The notes beneath the pieces were generated by a model. It searched no databases, was not told the DNA's origin, and saw only the letters and a list, made by a program, of their open reading frames with translations. Below, one piece after another: positions 32,701 to 41,269 of a stretch of 41,329 nucleotides of DNA. The stretch is from Oscillospiraceae bacterium (lineage in GTDB: Bacteria; Bacillota; Clostridia; Oscillospirales; CAG-272). The stretch spans positions 1 through 41,329 of the forward strand of contig SVSX01000013.1 of assembly GCA_015064085.1 (NCBI GenBank), written 5' to 3'. The position numbers and the translations under genes are program-made. The first letter of the stretch is position 1; the number at the start of each line of letters is the position of its first letter.

Positions 32701-33711
32701 TTAGTGATAATCTCGGTTATAGCTGTTTCCGTAGCTGTTGTTGTATCTTCCGCCGTCTCCGCCATTGCCACCGTTTCCTCCGTTGCCGCCCTTACTTGCG
32801 TCAGCCTTCTTCTTGTTCTTTCCTATCTTTATGAAGAGAACGATCGCGATAACAAGAAGGATAACAGCGAAAACAATGGTGATTATGGTGCTTTCGTTCA
32901 GACGCTTCTCGAATACGTCGGGAATATCGTCAACCACGATAACAGCGGGGATGCCCGTCTGCTCGGTAAATTTCTGAAGCGCGGTGTCTACCGTTGTCGG
33001 ATTCATTTCAAGATTTGATTTGTTGGTGAGGTGGGATTTAACCTGATTGTGGTTTTCGTCGCACTTGAAATTCGATTCAAGGTCGAGCGCCACGATCTCG
33101 TCGGTCATCTTCTCCATTACCGCCGCCAGATTTGAGCTGAGGGAATATTTATACGAGCTCTGATTTATATGAGTCTTCATATAGTTTCCGAATTTGGTAT
33201 CGTTAGCGCCGAACATAGTATTTATATCGGTTGCGATATCGTCACCCACCCAGGCAATATAAGTGTAGAAATCCGATTCTTCATCTACGAGGAAGACGAT
33301 CAGAAGATTGTCCTCATAAGCGGTAGATGAGCCGAACTCAGCGCTGTACTGCTCGTTGGCGTAATCCTGGAATGTGATCTCATCGTAATAAGACGAGCCG
33401 CCGCTTGTGATGTCGGCAAAAGCCGAGCCAAATGATGTGATTATGAGAGCTATCGAGAGAAATACGAGAATAATGGGAGCGAGGAGCATACCCATAAGAC
33501 CGCCGAGGCAGCCGCCTCCGCCGTAATATCCTCCGAATCTGGGGCCCCAGCCCCAACCCCAGCCTCCGTGCATAGGGGGTCTGTGATATGGAGGTCTTCC
33601 ACCGAAGCCTCCTCCGCGAGGTCCGCCGCCGAATCCGCCACCGAAGCCTCCTCCGCGCGAGCCACCGCCAAATCCACCGCCGCCTCTTGCGCCGCCACCA
33701 GGTCCTGGCAT
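32701..33711 (-). CDS. Gly-rich TPM-like membrane protein
   Basis: A 336-residue protein. Residues 1-66 are a Gly/Arg-rich low-complexity region (GGGFGGGSRGGGFGGG repeats, then PPYHRPPMHGGWGWGWGPRF), followed by a hydrophobic span near 70-100. A soluble domain of about 180 residues (DYANEQYSAEFGSSTAYEDNLLIVFLVDEE) includes TALQKFTEQTGIPAVIVVDDI, reminiscent of the TPM/DUF477 fold, and a second span lies near 275-297. The C-terminal tail is again Gly/Asn-rich. The start has an AGGAGG site. It lies downstream of folC and may be read through from it or have its own weak promoter. Confidence 0.7.
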   Translation of the reverse strand: MPGPGGGARGGGGFGGGSRGGGFGGGFGGGPRGGGFGGRPPYHRPPMHGGWGWGWGPRFGGYYGGGGCLGGLMGMLLAPIILVFLSIALIITSFGSAFADITSGGSSYYDEITFQDYANEQYSAEFGSSTAYEDNLLIVFLVDEESDFYTYIAWVGDDIATDINTMFGANDTKFGNYMKTHINQSSYKYSLSSNLAAVMEKMTDEIVALDLESNFKCDENHNQVKSHLTNKSNLEMNPTTVDTALQKFTEQTGIPAVIVVDDIPDVFEKRLNESTIITIVFAVILLVIAIVLFIKIGKNKKKADASKGGNGGNGGNGGDGGRYNNSYGNSYNRDYH

Positions 33712-33808
33712 AATAATGTCCTCCTAAAATTTTAATTTTATATAAGCATTTTACCACATTGCGGTGATAAAATAAATTGGTTATTTTAAAGAATATATGA
33801 ATAATGCG

Positions 33809-35080
33809 TTAAAGCGAGTTGAAGATCCCGATCAGCTCGGCGTACATATAGAGTGAGCCAAGGCAGACGAGGGGCGTATTCGTGGCTTTCGCCTCGCGTA
33901 TAGCCTCTGTCAGCGCATCTTTCAGCGAGTCAAAGGGAAGGGCATCGACACCGGCTTCCCTCAGTACCTCTGCGTATTCCGCGGCGCTGAGAGATCTCGG
34001 GTTGTCGGGGGTCACGGTAAAGGCGTGGGAGGCTACAGTCGCAAGCTCTCCCGCGATAAATCGGTAATCCTTGTCCTTCATAACACCGCTGAGGACGAAT
34101 ACCTTGCCGTCTTTGAAATATTCCTTGATGCTTCTCACCGCCGCCGAGATGCCCTCGGGGTTGTGAGCGCCGTCATAGATGATAGGCGGCTCTTTTGAAA
34201 GCAGCTCAAAGCGGGCGTGCCAAACGGCGCGTGAAAGTCCTTCTTTAATATTCTCATCGTTTATTTTAAAGCCGTTTTCTTTCATTATATCAACAGCTGT
34301 CAGCAGATTTGCCGCGTTGAGAGGCTGATAGAGACCGAGAAGCTTTATTTTAAGCCCTTTGCGCTCACCAAAATCAAACTCAGTTCCCTCAAGGGTCGCC
34401 CTGACGTTTTTCAGTGCCGAGCGATCTGTGCGGTATATCGGAGAACCCTTTTCCTTTGCCACTGCCTCGATGACGGCATAGGCTGAGTCGTCGTCGCCCC
34501 CAAAGAGCACTGGCCGACCGTCCTTGATTATTCCCGCCTTTTCATAAGCTATCTTCTCAACGGTGTCTCCAAGGAACGCCGTGTGGTCGAGGGCAATGCC
34601 CGTTATGACCGAAAGGATCGGGGAGCGGATAATGTTGGTCGAGTCGAGACGTCCGCCCATACCCGCCTCAAGAATTACCACGTCAGCGCCCTTGCGCTTG
34701 AAATATTCAAAGCCGATAGCCGTTATAAGCTCGAACTCGGTGGGCTTCTCCTCCATTGCGTCGGCAATGTGTGAGACGTATTCGGTGATCTCTGCAAGAT
34801 CATCGTCGGAGATCGGGCTTCCGTCAAAGCAGATCCGTTCATTGAAAAATCTTATATAAGGCGATGTGAAAAGCCCCGTCTTGTATCCCGCGCTGCGCAG
34901 AACCGAATCGAGCATCGAGCAGAACGAGCCCTTTCCGTTAGTACCCGCCACGTGTATAAATCGCAGTGAGTCCTGTGGGTTTCCAAGCCCTTCACAGAGC
35001 GCTCTTATGCGCTCAAGCCCCGGCTTACAAAAGCTCCAGCTTATCGAATGTATATATTCTATGGCTTCCTTTGCGTTCAT
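33809..35080 (-). CDS. folC: bifunctional dihydrofolate synthase/folylpolyglutamate synthase
   Basis: FolC adds glutamates to folates (and may couple glutamate to dihydropteroate), which keeps them in the cell. The 423-residue protein has the Mur-ligase layout: P-loop HVAGTNGKGSFCSML at about 43-57, the MGGRLDSTN and GIALDHTAFLGDT motifs of folate synthases, and GAHNPEGISAAV of the C-terminal domain. It starts 11 bases after folT and is cotranscribed with it under the THF riboswitch: uptake and retention of folate under one switch. Confidence 0.95.
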   Translation of the reverse strand: MNAKEAIEYIHSISWSFCKPGLERIRALCEGLGNPQDSLRFIHVAGTNGKGSFCSMLDSVLRSAGYKTGLFTSPYIRFFNERICFDGSPISDDDLAEITEYVSHIADAMEEKPTEFELITAIGFEYFKRKGADVVILEAGMGGRLDSTNIIRSPILSVITGIALDHTAFLGDTVEKIAYEKAGIIKDGRPVLFGGDDDSAYAVIEAVAKEKGSPIYRTDRSALKNVRATLEGTEFDFGERKGLKIKLLGLYQPLNAANLLTAVDIMKENGFKINDENIKEGLSRAVWHARFELLSKEPPIIYDGAHNPEGISAAVRSIKEYFKDGKVFVLSGVMKDKDYRFIAGELATVASHAFTVTPDNPRSLSAAEYAEVLREAGVDALPFDSLKDALTEAIREAKATNTPLVCLGSLYMYAELIGIFNSL

Positions 35081-35091
35081 AGTCTTTCCTT

Positions 35092-35634
35092 TCAGTCCTC
35101 AAGAATTGATTTGATCTGCCCACTGACAGTCTTGTTTTTCAGTATTATAAGCAGCAGTGTATATTCGAGAACTCCAACGATGGTGTAATTGAGGAGTCTC
35201 CAGAGCATAAGCTCGGGTATCGGCATATCGTACCACGCCGCGAGACCGAAGGTCTTTACCACCACAGAGCCGAGTATATGAGACAGCGAGACCGAAGGTA
35301 TAAGGCGCAGCCAGAGAGGGCATTTCTTAAAGATAATAGAGCATATTCCGCTCACAGCGCCTACCGTTGCCGCGCCGAGGGTGATAATGGGGTTTATCGA
35401 GTAGCCGACAAGAACACAGCCGAGCAGGTCGGCGAGTACCCCAACTATAACACCCGCCAAAGGACCGAAAACAAATCCCGAGAGAATAATGGGCAGATTT
35501 TCGAAGCTGAAGCGAAGAATATCTCCCACGGGGATCTGCAGATATTTTCCGCAGACGATGCTGAGCGCCACAAAGATGGCGGAGCAGGCAAGTATCTTCA
35601 GATGCTTGTCCGCCTTGTTTTTTTTGACTGACAT
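35092..35634 (-). CDS. folT: ECF transporter S component, folate specific
   Basis: FolT is the substrate-binding membrane component of an energy-coupling-factor folate importer; it works with shared EcfA/EcfT subunits encoded elsewhere. The 180-residue protein has about six hydrophobic spans and ECF-S features such as the ILRFSFENLPIILSGFVFGPLAGVIVG stretch and DLLGCVLVGYSINPIITLGAA. The folate assignment is supported by the THF riboswitch in its leader and by folC as the next gene. Confidence 0.92.
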   Translation of the reverse strand: MSVKKNKADKHLKILACSAIFVALSIVCGKYLQIPVGDILRFSFENLPIILSGFVFGPLAGVIVGVLADLLGCVLVGYSINPIITLGAATVGAVSGICSIIFKKCPLWLRLIPSVSLSHILGSVVVKTFGLAAWYDMPIPELMLWRLLNYTIVGVLEYTLLLIILKNKTVSGQIKSILED

Positions 35635-35659
35635 AAAAATAACCTCCTTTTTCCTGAGC

Positions 35660-35805
35660 TCATAGGCTTAAGGAGAAAGAAGGACACCGACCTTACGCCG
35701 TATGAAGCGGGATGCAGGATACAAACCGCAAGCGAAAGCTTTTCGTCTTGGCGGCAACTCCCCGTCCGTCAAGCACTTCACGCCTGTATCCTTACTCTTC
35801 TACAC
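35660..35805 (-). promoter_or_regulatory. tetrahydrofolate (THF) riboswitch, class I
   Basis: The aptamer is at about 35700-35805 on the minus strand. Stem P1 pairs GUGU-A-GAAG (35797-35805) with CUUCAUAC (35700-35707). P2 pairs GGAUACAGGCG with the GCGGUUUGUAUCC segment, followed by UGCAUCC as in the family consensus; GUGAAGUGC and GGAGUUGCCGCC occupy the expected joining and loop positions. A following hairpin (GGCGUAAGG with CCUUAAGCC) may be the expression platform and lies upstream of the AAGGAGG site. THF binding is expected to lower folT-folC expression. Confidence 0.88.
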
Positions 35806-35831
35806 GAAATATTATTAAGAATTACTACTAT

Positions 35832-35859
35832 ATTATACCACAAAATGAGTGATTGTCAA
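35832..35859 (-). promoter_or_regulatory. sigma-A promoter of folT-folC
   Basis: On the minus strand TTGACA (35854-35859) and TATAAT (35832-35837) have a 16-base spacer ending TGTGG, placing the riboswitch in the leader. Confidence 0.85.
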
Positions 35860-35907
35860 CATCAAGAAAAAAATTATCAAAAATATTATAAATATTATGA
35901 AAACCTA

Positions 35908-35937
35908 TTGACATTTTTTCTCTTTTTTTGTTATAAT
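35908..35937 (+). promoter_or_regulatory. sigma-A promoter of the solute-binding protein gene
   Basis: TTGACA (35908-35913) and TATAAT (35932-35937) have an 18-base, T-rich spacer, 37 bases before the start codon. Confidence 0.82.
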
Positions 35938-35973
35938 AAAAATAACTAACCAAAAAGTGAAAGGGGAAGGTTA

Positions 35974-37485
35974 ATGAAAAACACAAGAAAAACTATGATA
36001 AGACTGCTGTCACTCATTATGACGGCACTGATCCTTCTGCCCTTTATGTTTTCCTGTAAGGGAGATGAGAAGGGCGAAGAGCCCGCGGTGACCACAACGG
36101 TATCGAGCGGCGATGCTGTATCGACCACCACCTCGGATGGCGGCTCAGGACAGTTAACGACAACGGCAGAGATCAAGAGCTCTCTTACAACAAAGGATTG
36201 GGGCGGCATTGATTTCTCTATTGCGGGATATCACGATCCTTATAAAATAAGCGATCAGAATTATGAATTTGTCAGCAGCCGTGACGGATCAATGGTAAAT
36301 GATGCGATATATCAGCGCAACAGTGTTATAAAAGAGGTCTACGGTATCAACGTAAAGTTCAAGGGCTATGAGAAAAACGCAAATGATATCGCAAACACAC
36401 TCAGCTCGGGTGAGGATAAATGGGAGCTGATCGTTCAGAATATGCCCAAGATGAACACCTACGCGCAGATGGGCTACCTCACAAACCTTAACACCGCCGA
36501 GTACATTAATTTTGAACAGCCCTGCTGGAACAAGAATGTAAACGAGCAGCTTACAGTAAGTGAGAGGCTCTATTTCACCACGGGAGATATCCTTCTTTCG
36601 GACAAGGATGCTCTTTACGTTGTAAACTACAACAGAGATATGCTTGCGGCTGTTGATCCCAACGCGGATCTTGAGGCGCTTGTAAAGAGCGGAGATTGGA
36701 CCCTTGAAAAGATGAAGGAATACTCCTATTTGATGACGGTTGCCGAGGGAGAGCAGAAGAGATACGGTCTCGCTATTGACGGTACTGAAACTCTCGGAGC
36801 ACTCACACTTGCGGCGGACGTTCGCTTCTCGACCAATCTTCACGGTTATCTTATGGACAGCGCAACGAGCAACGACGCAGATGACAAATGGGATATTATT
36901 GCTGAAATGATCTTCAATTCGGTCAAAAAGGGCAGCTGCTATGTTACCGAAAAGGAAAGCTCTGTTGTATATCCCTTTATGATGTTCGAGCCTCAGAAGG
37001 CATTTATGCAAGTGAACACCCTTCTCAACTCGGGTTATACCATAGACGGTATGGACTTTAACTGCGGTGTTCTTCCTCTTCCTAAGGCAGACAAGGCACA
37101 GGAGAACTACCTCAACGTATTCAAATCGGATTGCTCGTATCTTGTAGCTATTCCCAAGGGAGCGAATTCCGACGGACTTGCGGGATACGGAACTCAGCTT
37201 CTCTGCGAGACCTCAACGATGTCAAGCTTCTTCGCTTACGCGGTCGCGAGAAGCGCGTTCTTCGGATCGGAGTACGCACCCAAGTGTGTGGAGATGTTCT
37301 CTTACATTATGGATAACTACGTATATGATTTCGGATTTTACTGTAGTCTCGGAACGTACAGAGATACACTTAGAAATATTATGCCATATGAGTCAAACGT
37401 TTACGATAGACTTATGGGTCATAGCTCATATGTAGCTCAAAATAATCAGGAGCTTGACAGGATCAACTCGAATTATGCTAAATAA
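35974..37485 (+). CDS. extracellular solute-binding lipoprotein (ABC importer type)
   Basis: A 503-residue lipoprotein resembling family 1 carbohydrate-binding proteins. The signal peptide ends at Cys28 (FMFSC, a loose lipobox), then comes a Ser/Thr/Gly-rich linker to about residue 65. The mature domain has two-lobed binding-protein traits: MVNDAIYQRNSVIKEVYGINVKF near the start, WELIVQNMPKM, and GVLPLPKADKAQ toward the end. No permease or ATPase gene is next to it, so it is an orphan that must work with a transporter encoded elsewhere or act as a sensor. The ligand is unknown; a sugar is likely. Confidence 0.85.
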   Translation: MKNTRKTMIRLLSLIMTALILLPFMFSCKGDEKGEEPAVTTTVSSGDAVSTTTSDGGSGQLTTTAEIKSSLTTKDWGGIDFSIAGYHDPYKISDQNYEFVSSRDGSMVNDAIYQRNSVIKEVYGINVKFKGYEKNANDIANTLSSGEDKWELIVQNMPKMNTYAQMGYLTNLNTAEYINFEQPCWNKNVNEQLTVSERLYFTTGDILLSDKDALYVVNYNRDMLAAVDPNADLEALVKSGDWTLEKMKEYSYLMTVAEGEQKRYGLAIDGTETLGALTLAADVRFSTNLHGYLMDSATSNDADDKWDIIAEMIFNSVKKGSCYVTEKESSVVYPFMMFEPQKAFMQVNTLLNSGYTIDGMDFNCGVLPLPKADKAQENYLNVFKSDCSYLVAIPKGANSDGLAGYGTQLLCETSTMSSFFAYAVARSAFFGSEYAPKCVEMFSYIMDNYVYDFGFYCSLGTYRDTLRNIMPYESNVYDRLMGHSSYVAQNNQELDRINSNYAK

Positions 37486-37497
37486 TTATATATAATA

Positions 37498-37526
37498 TTA
37501 GGGGCTGAAAATCAGCTCCTTTTTTA
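37498..37526 (+). terminator. terminator of the solute-binding protein gene
   Basis: GGGGCTGA pairs with TCAGCTCC (one G-U pair) around AAA, followed by six T residues. Confidence 0.88.
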
Positions 37527-37535
37527 TGTAACCTC

Positions 37536-37564
37536 TTGAAATGAGAGAGAAAATGTGATAGAAT
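37536..37564 (+). promoter_or_regulatory. sigma-A promoter of the esterase gene
   Basis: TTGAAA (37536-37541) and TAGAAT (37559-37564) have a 17-base spacer ending TGTGA. Confidence 0.78.
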
Positions 37565-37609
37565 AGGTGACAAGGAAAATGCATTGAGCATAAGAATCAG
37601 GAGGAGTAA

Positions 37610-38437
37610 ATGATATACGAAACAACTGTACTTTCGGAAAAATATCCCGACTGTACCCTCACGTCCTACGTTTGTGACATCAACGAGGAGCTTAAGATCG
37701 GTCCGAGAAGGGCTGTGATAGTCTGCCCCGGCGGCGGATACGTTTTTCTGTCTGAAAGAGAGGCAGAGCCGATAGTGAGAAGCTATTTCGGAGCGGGTAT
37801 GAACGTTTACCTCCTTCGCTATTCGATAAAAGAAAAGGCGGCTGACTTTGCTCCGCTCATAGAGTCGGCGCTTGCCGTCAAATACGTAAGAGAACACGCA
37901 GCCGAGCACAATACCGATCCCGAAAAGATATTTATCTGCGGATTTTCCGCGGGCGGTCACCTTGCGGCATCCTGCGGTATACTCTGGAATTCCGCTCCCG
38001 TCCGTGCCGCTCTCGGGATCGACGAGGGAAAAGCACCCGAGGGTATAAACCGACCCGACGGAATGATCCTTTCATATCCCGTTATCACGGGAGGCAAGTT
38101 CAGACACGTGACGTCGATCAACAAGGTCTGCGGAAAGGACGATCCCACCGAGGAGGAGAGAGATGTATTTTCACTTGAAAAGCGAGTAGACCCCACAGCT
38201 CCCCCCGCCTTTATATGGCACACCGTCAGCGATAGCTCTGTTCCCGTAGAGAATTCGCTTATGCTTATGAATTCTTACGTCAAGGCTAAAGTTCCCTTTG
38301 AGGCGCATATCTATCCAAACGGACCTCACGGACTCGCACTCGCAAACGAGGAGACCTGCTGTCTCAAGGAAAAACTGATCGTCAAGCAGGTTCAGAGCTG
38401 GATGCCGCTCTCAATAGAATGGATGAAAACAGTATAA
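37610..38437 (+). CDS. alpha/beta hydrolase, acetyl-xylan/BD-FAE-type esterase
   Basis: A 275-residue cytosolic alpha/beta hydrolase. The oxyanion region VIVCPGGGYVFLSEREAEP and the nucleophile elbow ICGFSAGGHLAASCG are those of the BD-FAE / acetyl-xylan esterase group. The acid and His are probably in WHTVSDSSVPVENS and YPNGPHGLAL. It has an AGGAGG site and its own promoter. It may remove acetyl groups from imported sugar or xylan fragments, which fits the solute-binding protein upstream, but this link is inferred. Confidence 0.88.
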   Translation: MIYETTVLSEKYPDCTLTSYVCDINEELKIGPRRAVIVCPGGGYVFLSEREAEPIVRSYFGAGMNVYLLRYSIKEKAADFAPLIESALAVKYVREHAAEHNTDPEKIFICGFSAGGHLAASCGILWNSAPVRAALGIDEGKAPEGINRPDGMILSYPVITGGKFRHVTSINKVCGKDDPTEEERDVFSLEKRVDPTAPPAFIWHTVSDSSVPVENSLMLMNSYVKAKVPFEAHIYPNGPHGLALANEETCCLKEKLIVKQVQSWMPLSIEWMKTV

Positions 38438-38446
38438 GATACATAA

Positions 38447-38473
38447 TTAGCACTCTTCTTACAAGAGTGCTAA
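38447..38473 (+). promoter_or_regulatory. CIRCE operator (HrcA binding site)
   Basis: TTAGCACTC and GAGTGCTAA are separated by exactly nine bases: a perfect CIRCE element, about 120 bases before the clpB start. HrcA represses at CIRCE and is released on heat stress. A second GAGTGCTAA half-site lies at 38559-38567. Confidence 0.97.
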
Positions 38474-38593
38474 TTTTAACTTTGCGTTCATAAAATAATG
38501 TTTAAATGTTCATATAAAAGGTGTAATATTGTATCGTGAGATAGCGAAGTGCTCTCTCGAGTGCTAAAATACAATAGAACAGGAGGAACGTTT

Positions 38594-41176
38594 ATGAATT
38601 TCCGTAAATGTACGCAAAAAAGTCTTGAAGCTCTTGAAGCCGCAAGCGGAGCGGCATCGAGCAGATCAAATCAAAAAATAGAGCAGACGCATCTTGCTTA
38701 TGCTTTGCTCGAGGATGAAGACGGATTGATTTTCGGTCTTCTTAAAAATATGGGTATCGACGCGGCGGCAATGAGATCCGACTGCGACGGTCTGCTCGCA
38801 AAGCTGCCGAAGGTGTCGGGAAACGCTGAAAATTATATGTCTCAGGGACTCGACAAGGCTCTTTCGGAGGCGGAAAGCGCCGCTGCCTCGATGAAGGACG
38901 AATACGTATCTGTAGAGCATCTTTTCCTCGGACTTCTTAGAAAGTCGGAGCGGGAGCTTGGCGAAATATTCAGGAGATATTCCGTGAAGGAAAAGGAATT
39001 CCTCGAGGCGCTGAAGAAGGTCAGGGGAAACCGAAAGGTTACCGATCAGAATCCCGAGGGAACTTACGATGTTCTTACAAAATACGGAACAGACCTTGTG
39101 GAGCTTGCGAGGGCGCAGAAGCTCGATCCCGTTATCGGTCGCGATGACGAGATCAGAAACGTAATAAGAATTCTTTCGAGAAAGACGAAAAATAATCCCT
39201 GCCTTATCGGTGAACCGGGTGTTGGTAAAACGGCGATCGCCGAGGGACTCGCCCTCAGAATAGTCCACGGTGACGTCCCCGAAAATCTGCGTGACAGAAG
39301 CATATTCTCCCTCGATATGGGAGCTCTCGTTGCGGGAGCGAAATACAGAGGCGAGTTTGAGGAGAGGCTTAAGGCAGTTCTTGAGGAGATAAGGTCAAGC
39401 GAGGGAAGGATAATCCTCTTTATAGACGAGCTTCACACAATAGTGGGCGCGGGTAAGACCGAGGGGGCTATGGATGCGGGAAATCTGCTCAAGCCTATGC
39501 TCGCGAGGGGAGAGCTCCATTGTATCGGCGCTACTACCCTCAACGAATACAGAAAATATATCGAGACCGACGCGGCACTTGAGCGAAGATTTCAGCCCGT
39601 CACCGTTCCCGAACCCACCCTTGAGGACACCATAGCTATCCTGAGAGGACTCAAGGAGAGATACGAGGTCTTCCACGGAGTCAAGATACACGACGGGGCG
39701 TTGATCAGCGCGGCGACTCTTTCGAACAGGTATATAACCGACCGTTTTCTCCCCGACAAGGCTATAGACCTTGTGGACGAGGCGTGTGCCCTCATAAAGA
39801 CCGAAATGAACTCGATGCCCACCGAAATGGACGAGATCGCGAGACATATTATGCAGCTTGAGATCGAGGAGGCGGCGCTGAAGAAGGAGAAGGATAAGCT
39901 TTCGGCGGAGAACCTCGAAAAGATAAGAGCCGAGCTTGCCGAGCGCCGAGCGGTCTTCAGTGAGATGAAGGCAAAGTGGGAGAATGAAAAACAGACAATA
40001 AGCAGGGTACAGCATCTCAGGGAGGAAATCGAGCGCACGGGGGCAGAGATCGAAAAGGCTCAGGGCGAATACGATCTTGAGAAGGCGGCGGAGCTGAGGT
40101 ATGGAAAGCTTCCCGAGCTCAAGCGTCAGCTTGCCGAAGCGGAGTCGATAGCCGAAAGAGAAGAGAAAAATACCCTTCTTCGCAACGAGGTCACCTCGGA
40201 GGAGATAGGAGAGATCGTCTCAAGGTGGACACAGATCCCCGTTTCCAAGCTTATGGAGGGAGAGAGAGAAAAGCTCCTTTCTATGGAGGATATCCTCCAC
40301 AAGCGAGTCATAGGACAGGACGAGGCGGTAAAGAAGGTAAGCGATGCCATACTCAGAAGCCGAGCGGGAATAAGAGATCTTCACAGACCTATAGGCTCGT
40401 TCCTCTTCCTCGGACCTACGGGTGTGGGTAAGACGGAGCTTGCCAAGACCCTCGCCACGGCGCTATTTGACAGCGAGAAGAATATGATCCGCATCGATAT
40501 GAGCGAATATATGGAAAAATATTCGGTCAGCCGACTGATAGGAGCGCCTCCGGGATATGTTGGCTACGACGAGGGCGGTCAGCTTTCCGAGGCTGTAAGG
40601 CGTAAGCCCTATTCGGTAGTGCTTTTCGACGAGATCGAAAAGGCGCATCCCGACGTATTCAACGTGCTGCTTCAGGTCCTTGACGACGGCAGAATAACCG
40701 ACAGCCACGGCAGGACGGTCGATTTTAAAAATACGATAATAATTATGACATCTAACCTTGGCTCGGATCTGATACTCGACGGGATCGGCGAGGACGGTGA
40801 GATAAGCGAGAGCGCACGCGACGGCGTGAGTCGTATGCTTCGCGCCTCCTTCCGCCCCGAATTCCTCAACAGGCTTGATGAGATAATCTTCTATAAGCCG
40901 CTGAGCGCCGAAAATATCAGAATGATCGTCGATCTGCTTGTAAAGGAGCTTGCGGCAAGAATGAAGGAGAAGCGGATAGAGCTCCGTGTAACTCCCGAGG
41001 CTATGGACTATATCGCGAAGGCGGGCTACGACCCGAGCTTCGGAGCGCGACCCCTGAGAAGATTTATTCAGACCAATCTTGAAACTATGGTAGCCAGAAG
41101 GATCATTGAGATCGATCCCGAACCCGATACCGTCTTTGAGATAGGTTTCGATGGGGAAAAGCTGAATATAAGATAA
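38594..41176 (+). CDS. clpB: ATP-dependent disaggregase ClpB
   Basis: ClpB is a hexameric AAA+ chaperone that extracts proteins from aggregates together with DnaK. The start at 38594 ([17 protein letters not shown]) has AGGAGG in front; the longer frame adds 15 unlikely residues. The 860-residue protein has an N-domain, AAA-1 with Walker A GEPGVGKT near 206 and [12 protein letters not shown], a long coiled middle domain (about 400-525) that marks ClpB rather than ClpC, and AAA-2 with [15 protein letters not shown] near 606, [14 protein letters not shown] and the C-terminal [12 protein letters not shown] sensor motif. Expression is likely HrcA/CIRCE controlled. Confidence 0.96.
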   Translation: MNFRKCTQKSLEALEAASGAASSRSNQKIEQTHLAYALLEDEDGLIFGLLKNMGIDAAAMRSDCDGLLAKLPKVSGNAENYMSQGLDKALSEAESAAASMKDEYVSVEHLFLGLLRKSERELGEIFRRYSVKEKEFLEALKKVRGNRKVTDQNPEGTYDVLTKYGTDLVELARAQKLDPVIGRDDEIRNVIRILSRKTKNNPCLIGEPGVGKTAIAEGLALRIVHGDVPENLRDRSIFSLDMGALVAGAKYRGEFEERLKAVLEEIRSSEGRIILFIDELHTIVGAGKTEGAMDAGNLLKPMLARGELHCIGATTLNEYRKYIETDAALERRFQPVTVPEPTLEDTIAILRGLKERYEVFHGVKIHDGALISAATLSNRYITDRFLPDKAIDLVDEACALIKTEMNSMPTEMDEIARHIMQLEIEEAALKKEKDKLSAENLEKIRAELAERRAVFSEMKAKWENEKQTISRVQHLREEIERTGAEIEKAQGEYDLEKAAELRYGKLPELKRQLAEAESIAEREEKNTLLRNEVTSEEIGEIVSRWTQIPVSKLMEGEREKLLSMEDILHKRVIGQDEAVKKVSDAILRSRAGIRDLHRPIGSFLFLGPTGVGKTELAKTLATALFDSEKNMIRIDMSEYMEKYSVSRLIGAPPGYVGYDEGGQLSEAVRRKPYSVVLFDEIEKAHPDVFNVLLQVLDDGRITDSHGRTVDFKNTIIIMTSNLGSDLILDGIGEDGEISESARDGVSRMLRASFRPEFLNRLDEIIFYKPLSAENIRMIVDLLVKELAARMKEKRIELRVTPEAMDYIAKAGYDPSFGARPLRRFIQTNLETMVARRIIEIDPEPDTVFEIGFDGEKLNIR

Positions 41177-41185
41177 TGAAAGAAG

Positions 41186-41269
41186 GGGCTGTCACATTTG
41201 GCAAGACCGAAAAAGTCCGAAAATAAATAAAAAATCCCGTTTGCGCACAAAAAACGCAAATGAGACAGT
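41186..41269 (+). repeat. long-loop inverted repeat after clpB
   Basis: CTGTCACATTTG (near 41190) pairs at 11 of 12 positions with CAAATGAGACAG (ending near 41268), with about 55 AT-rich bases between. It starts like the GGCTGTC-type terminators elsewhere in the window, as if one had been split by an insertion. The last 60 bases also contain a GAATTTC/GAAATTC palindrome; the region continues past the window edge. Confidence 0.6.

Larger units (their letters stand above)
35635..35973. other. divergent regulatory region with THF riboswitch
   Basis: This 339-base gap holds no gene. Left to right it contains the folT ribosome binding site, an expression-platform hairpin, the THF riboswitch, the folT promoter, an AT-rich segment, and the forward promoter (35908-35937) of the solute-binding lipoprotein. 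Confidence 0.85.

Noticed and set aside
33380-33757. Arg/Trp-rich open frames in other phases of the Gly-rich region
   Set aside because: They are out-of-phase readings of the GGN-repeat DNA; only the frame starting at 33711 has an AGGAGG site and continues into a normal protein.
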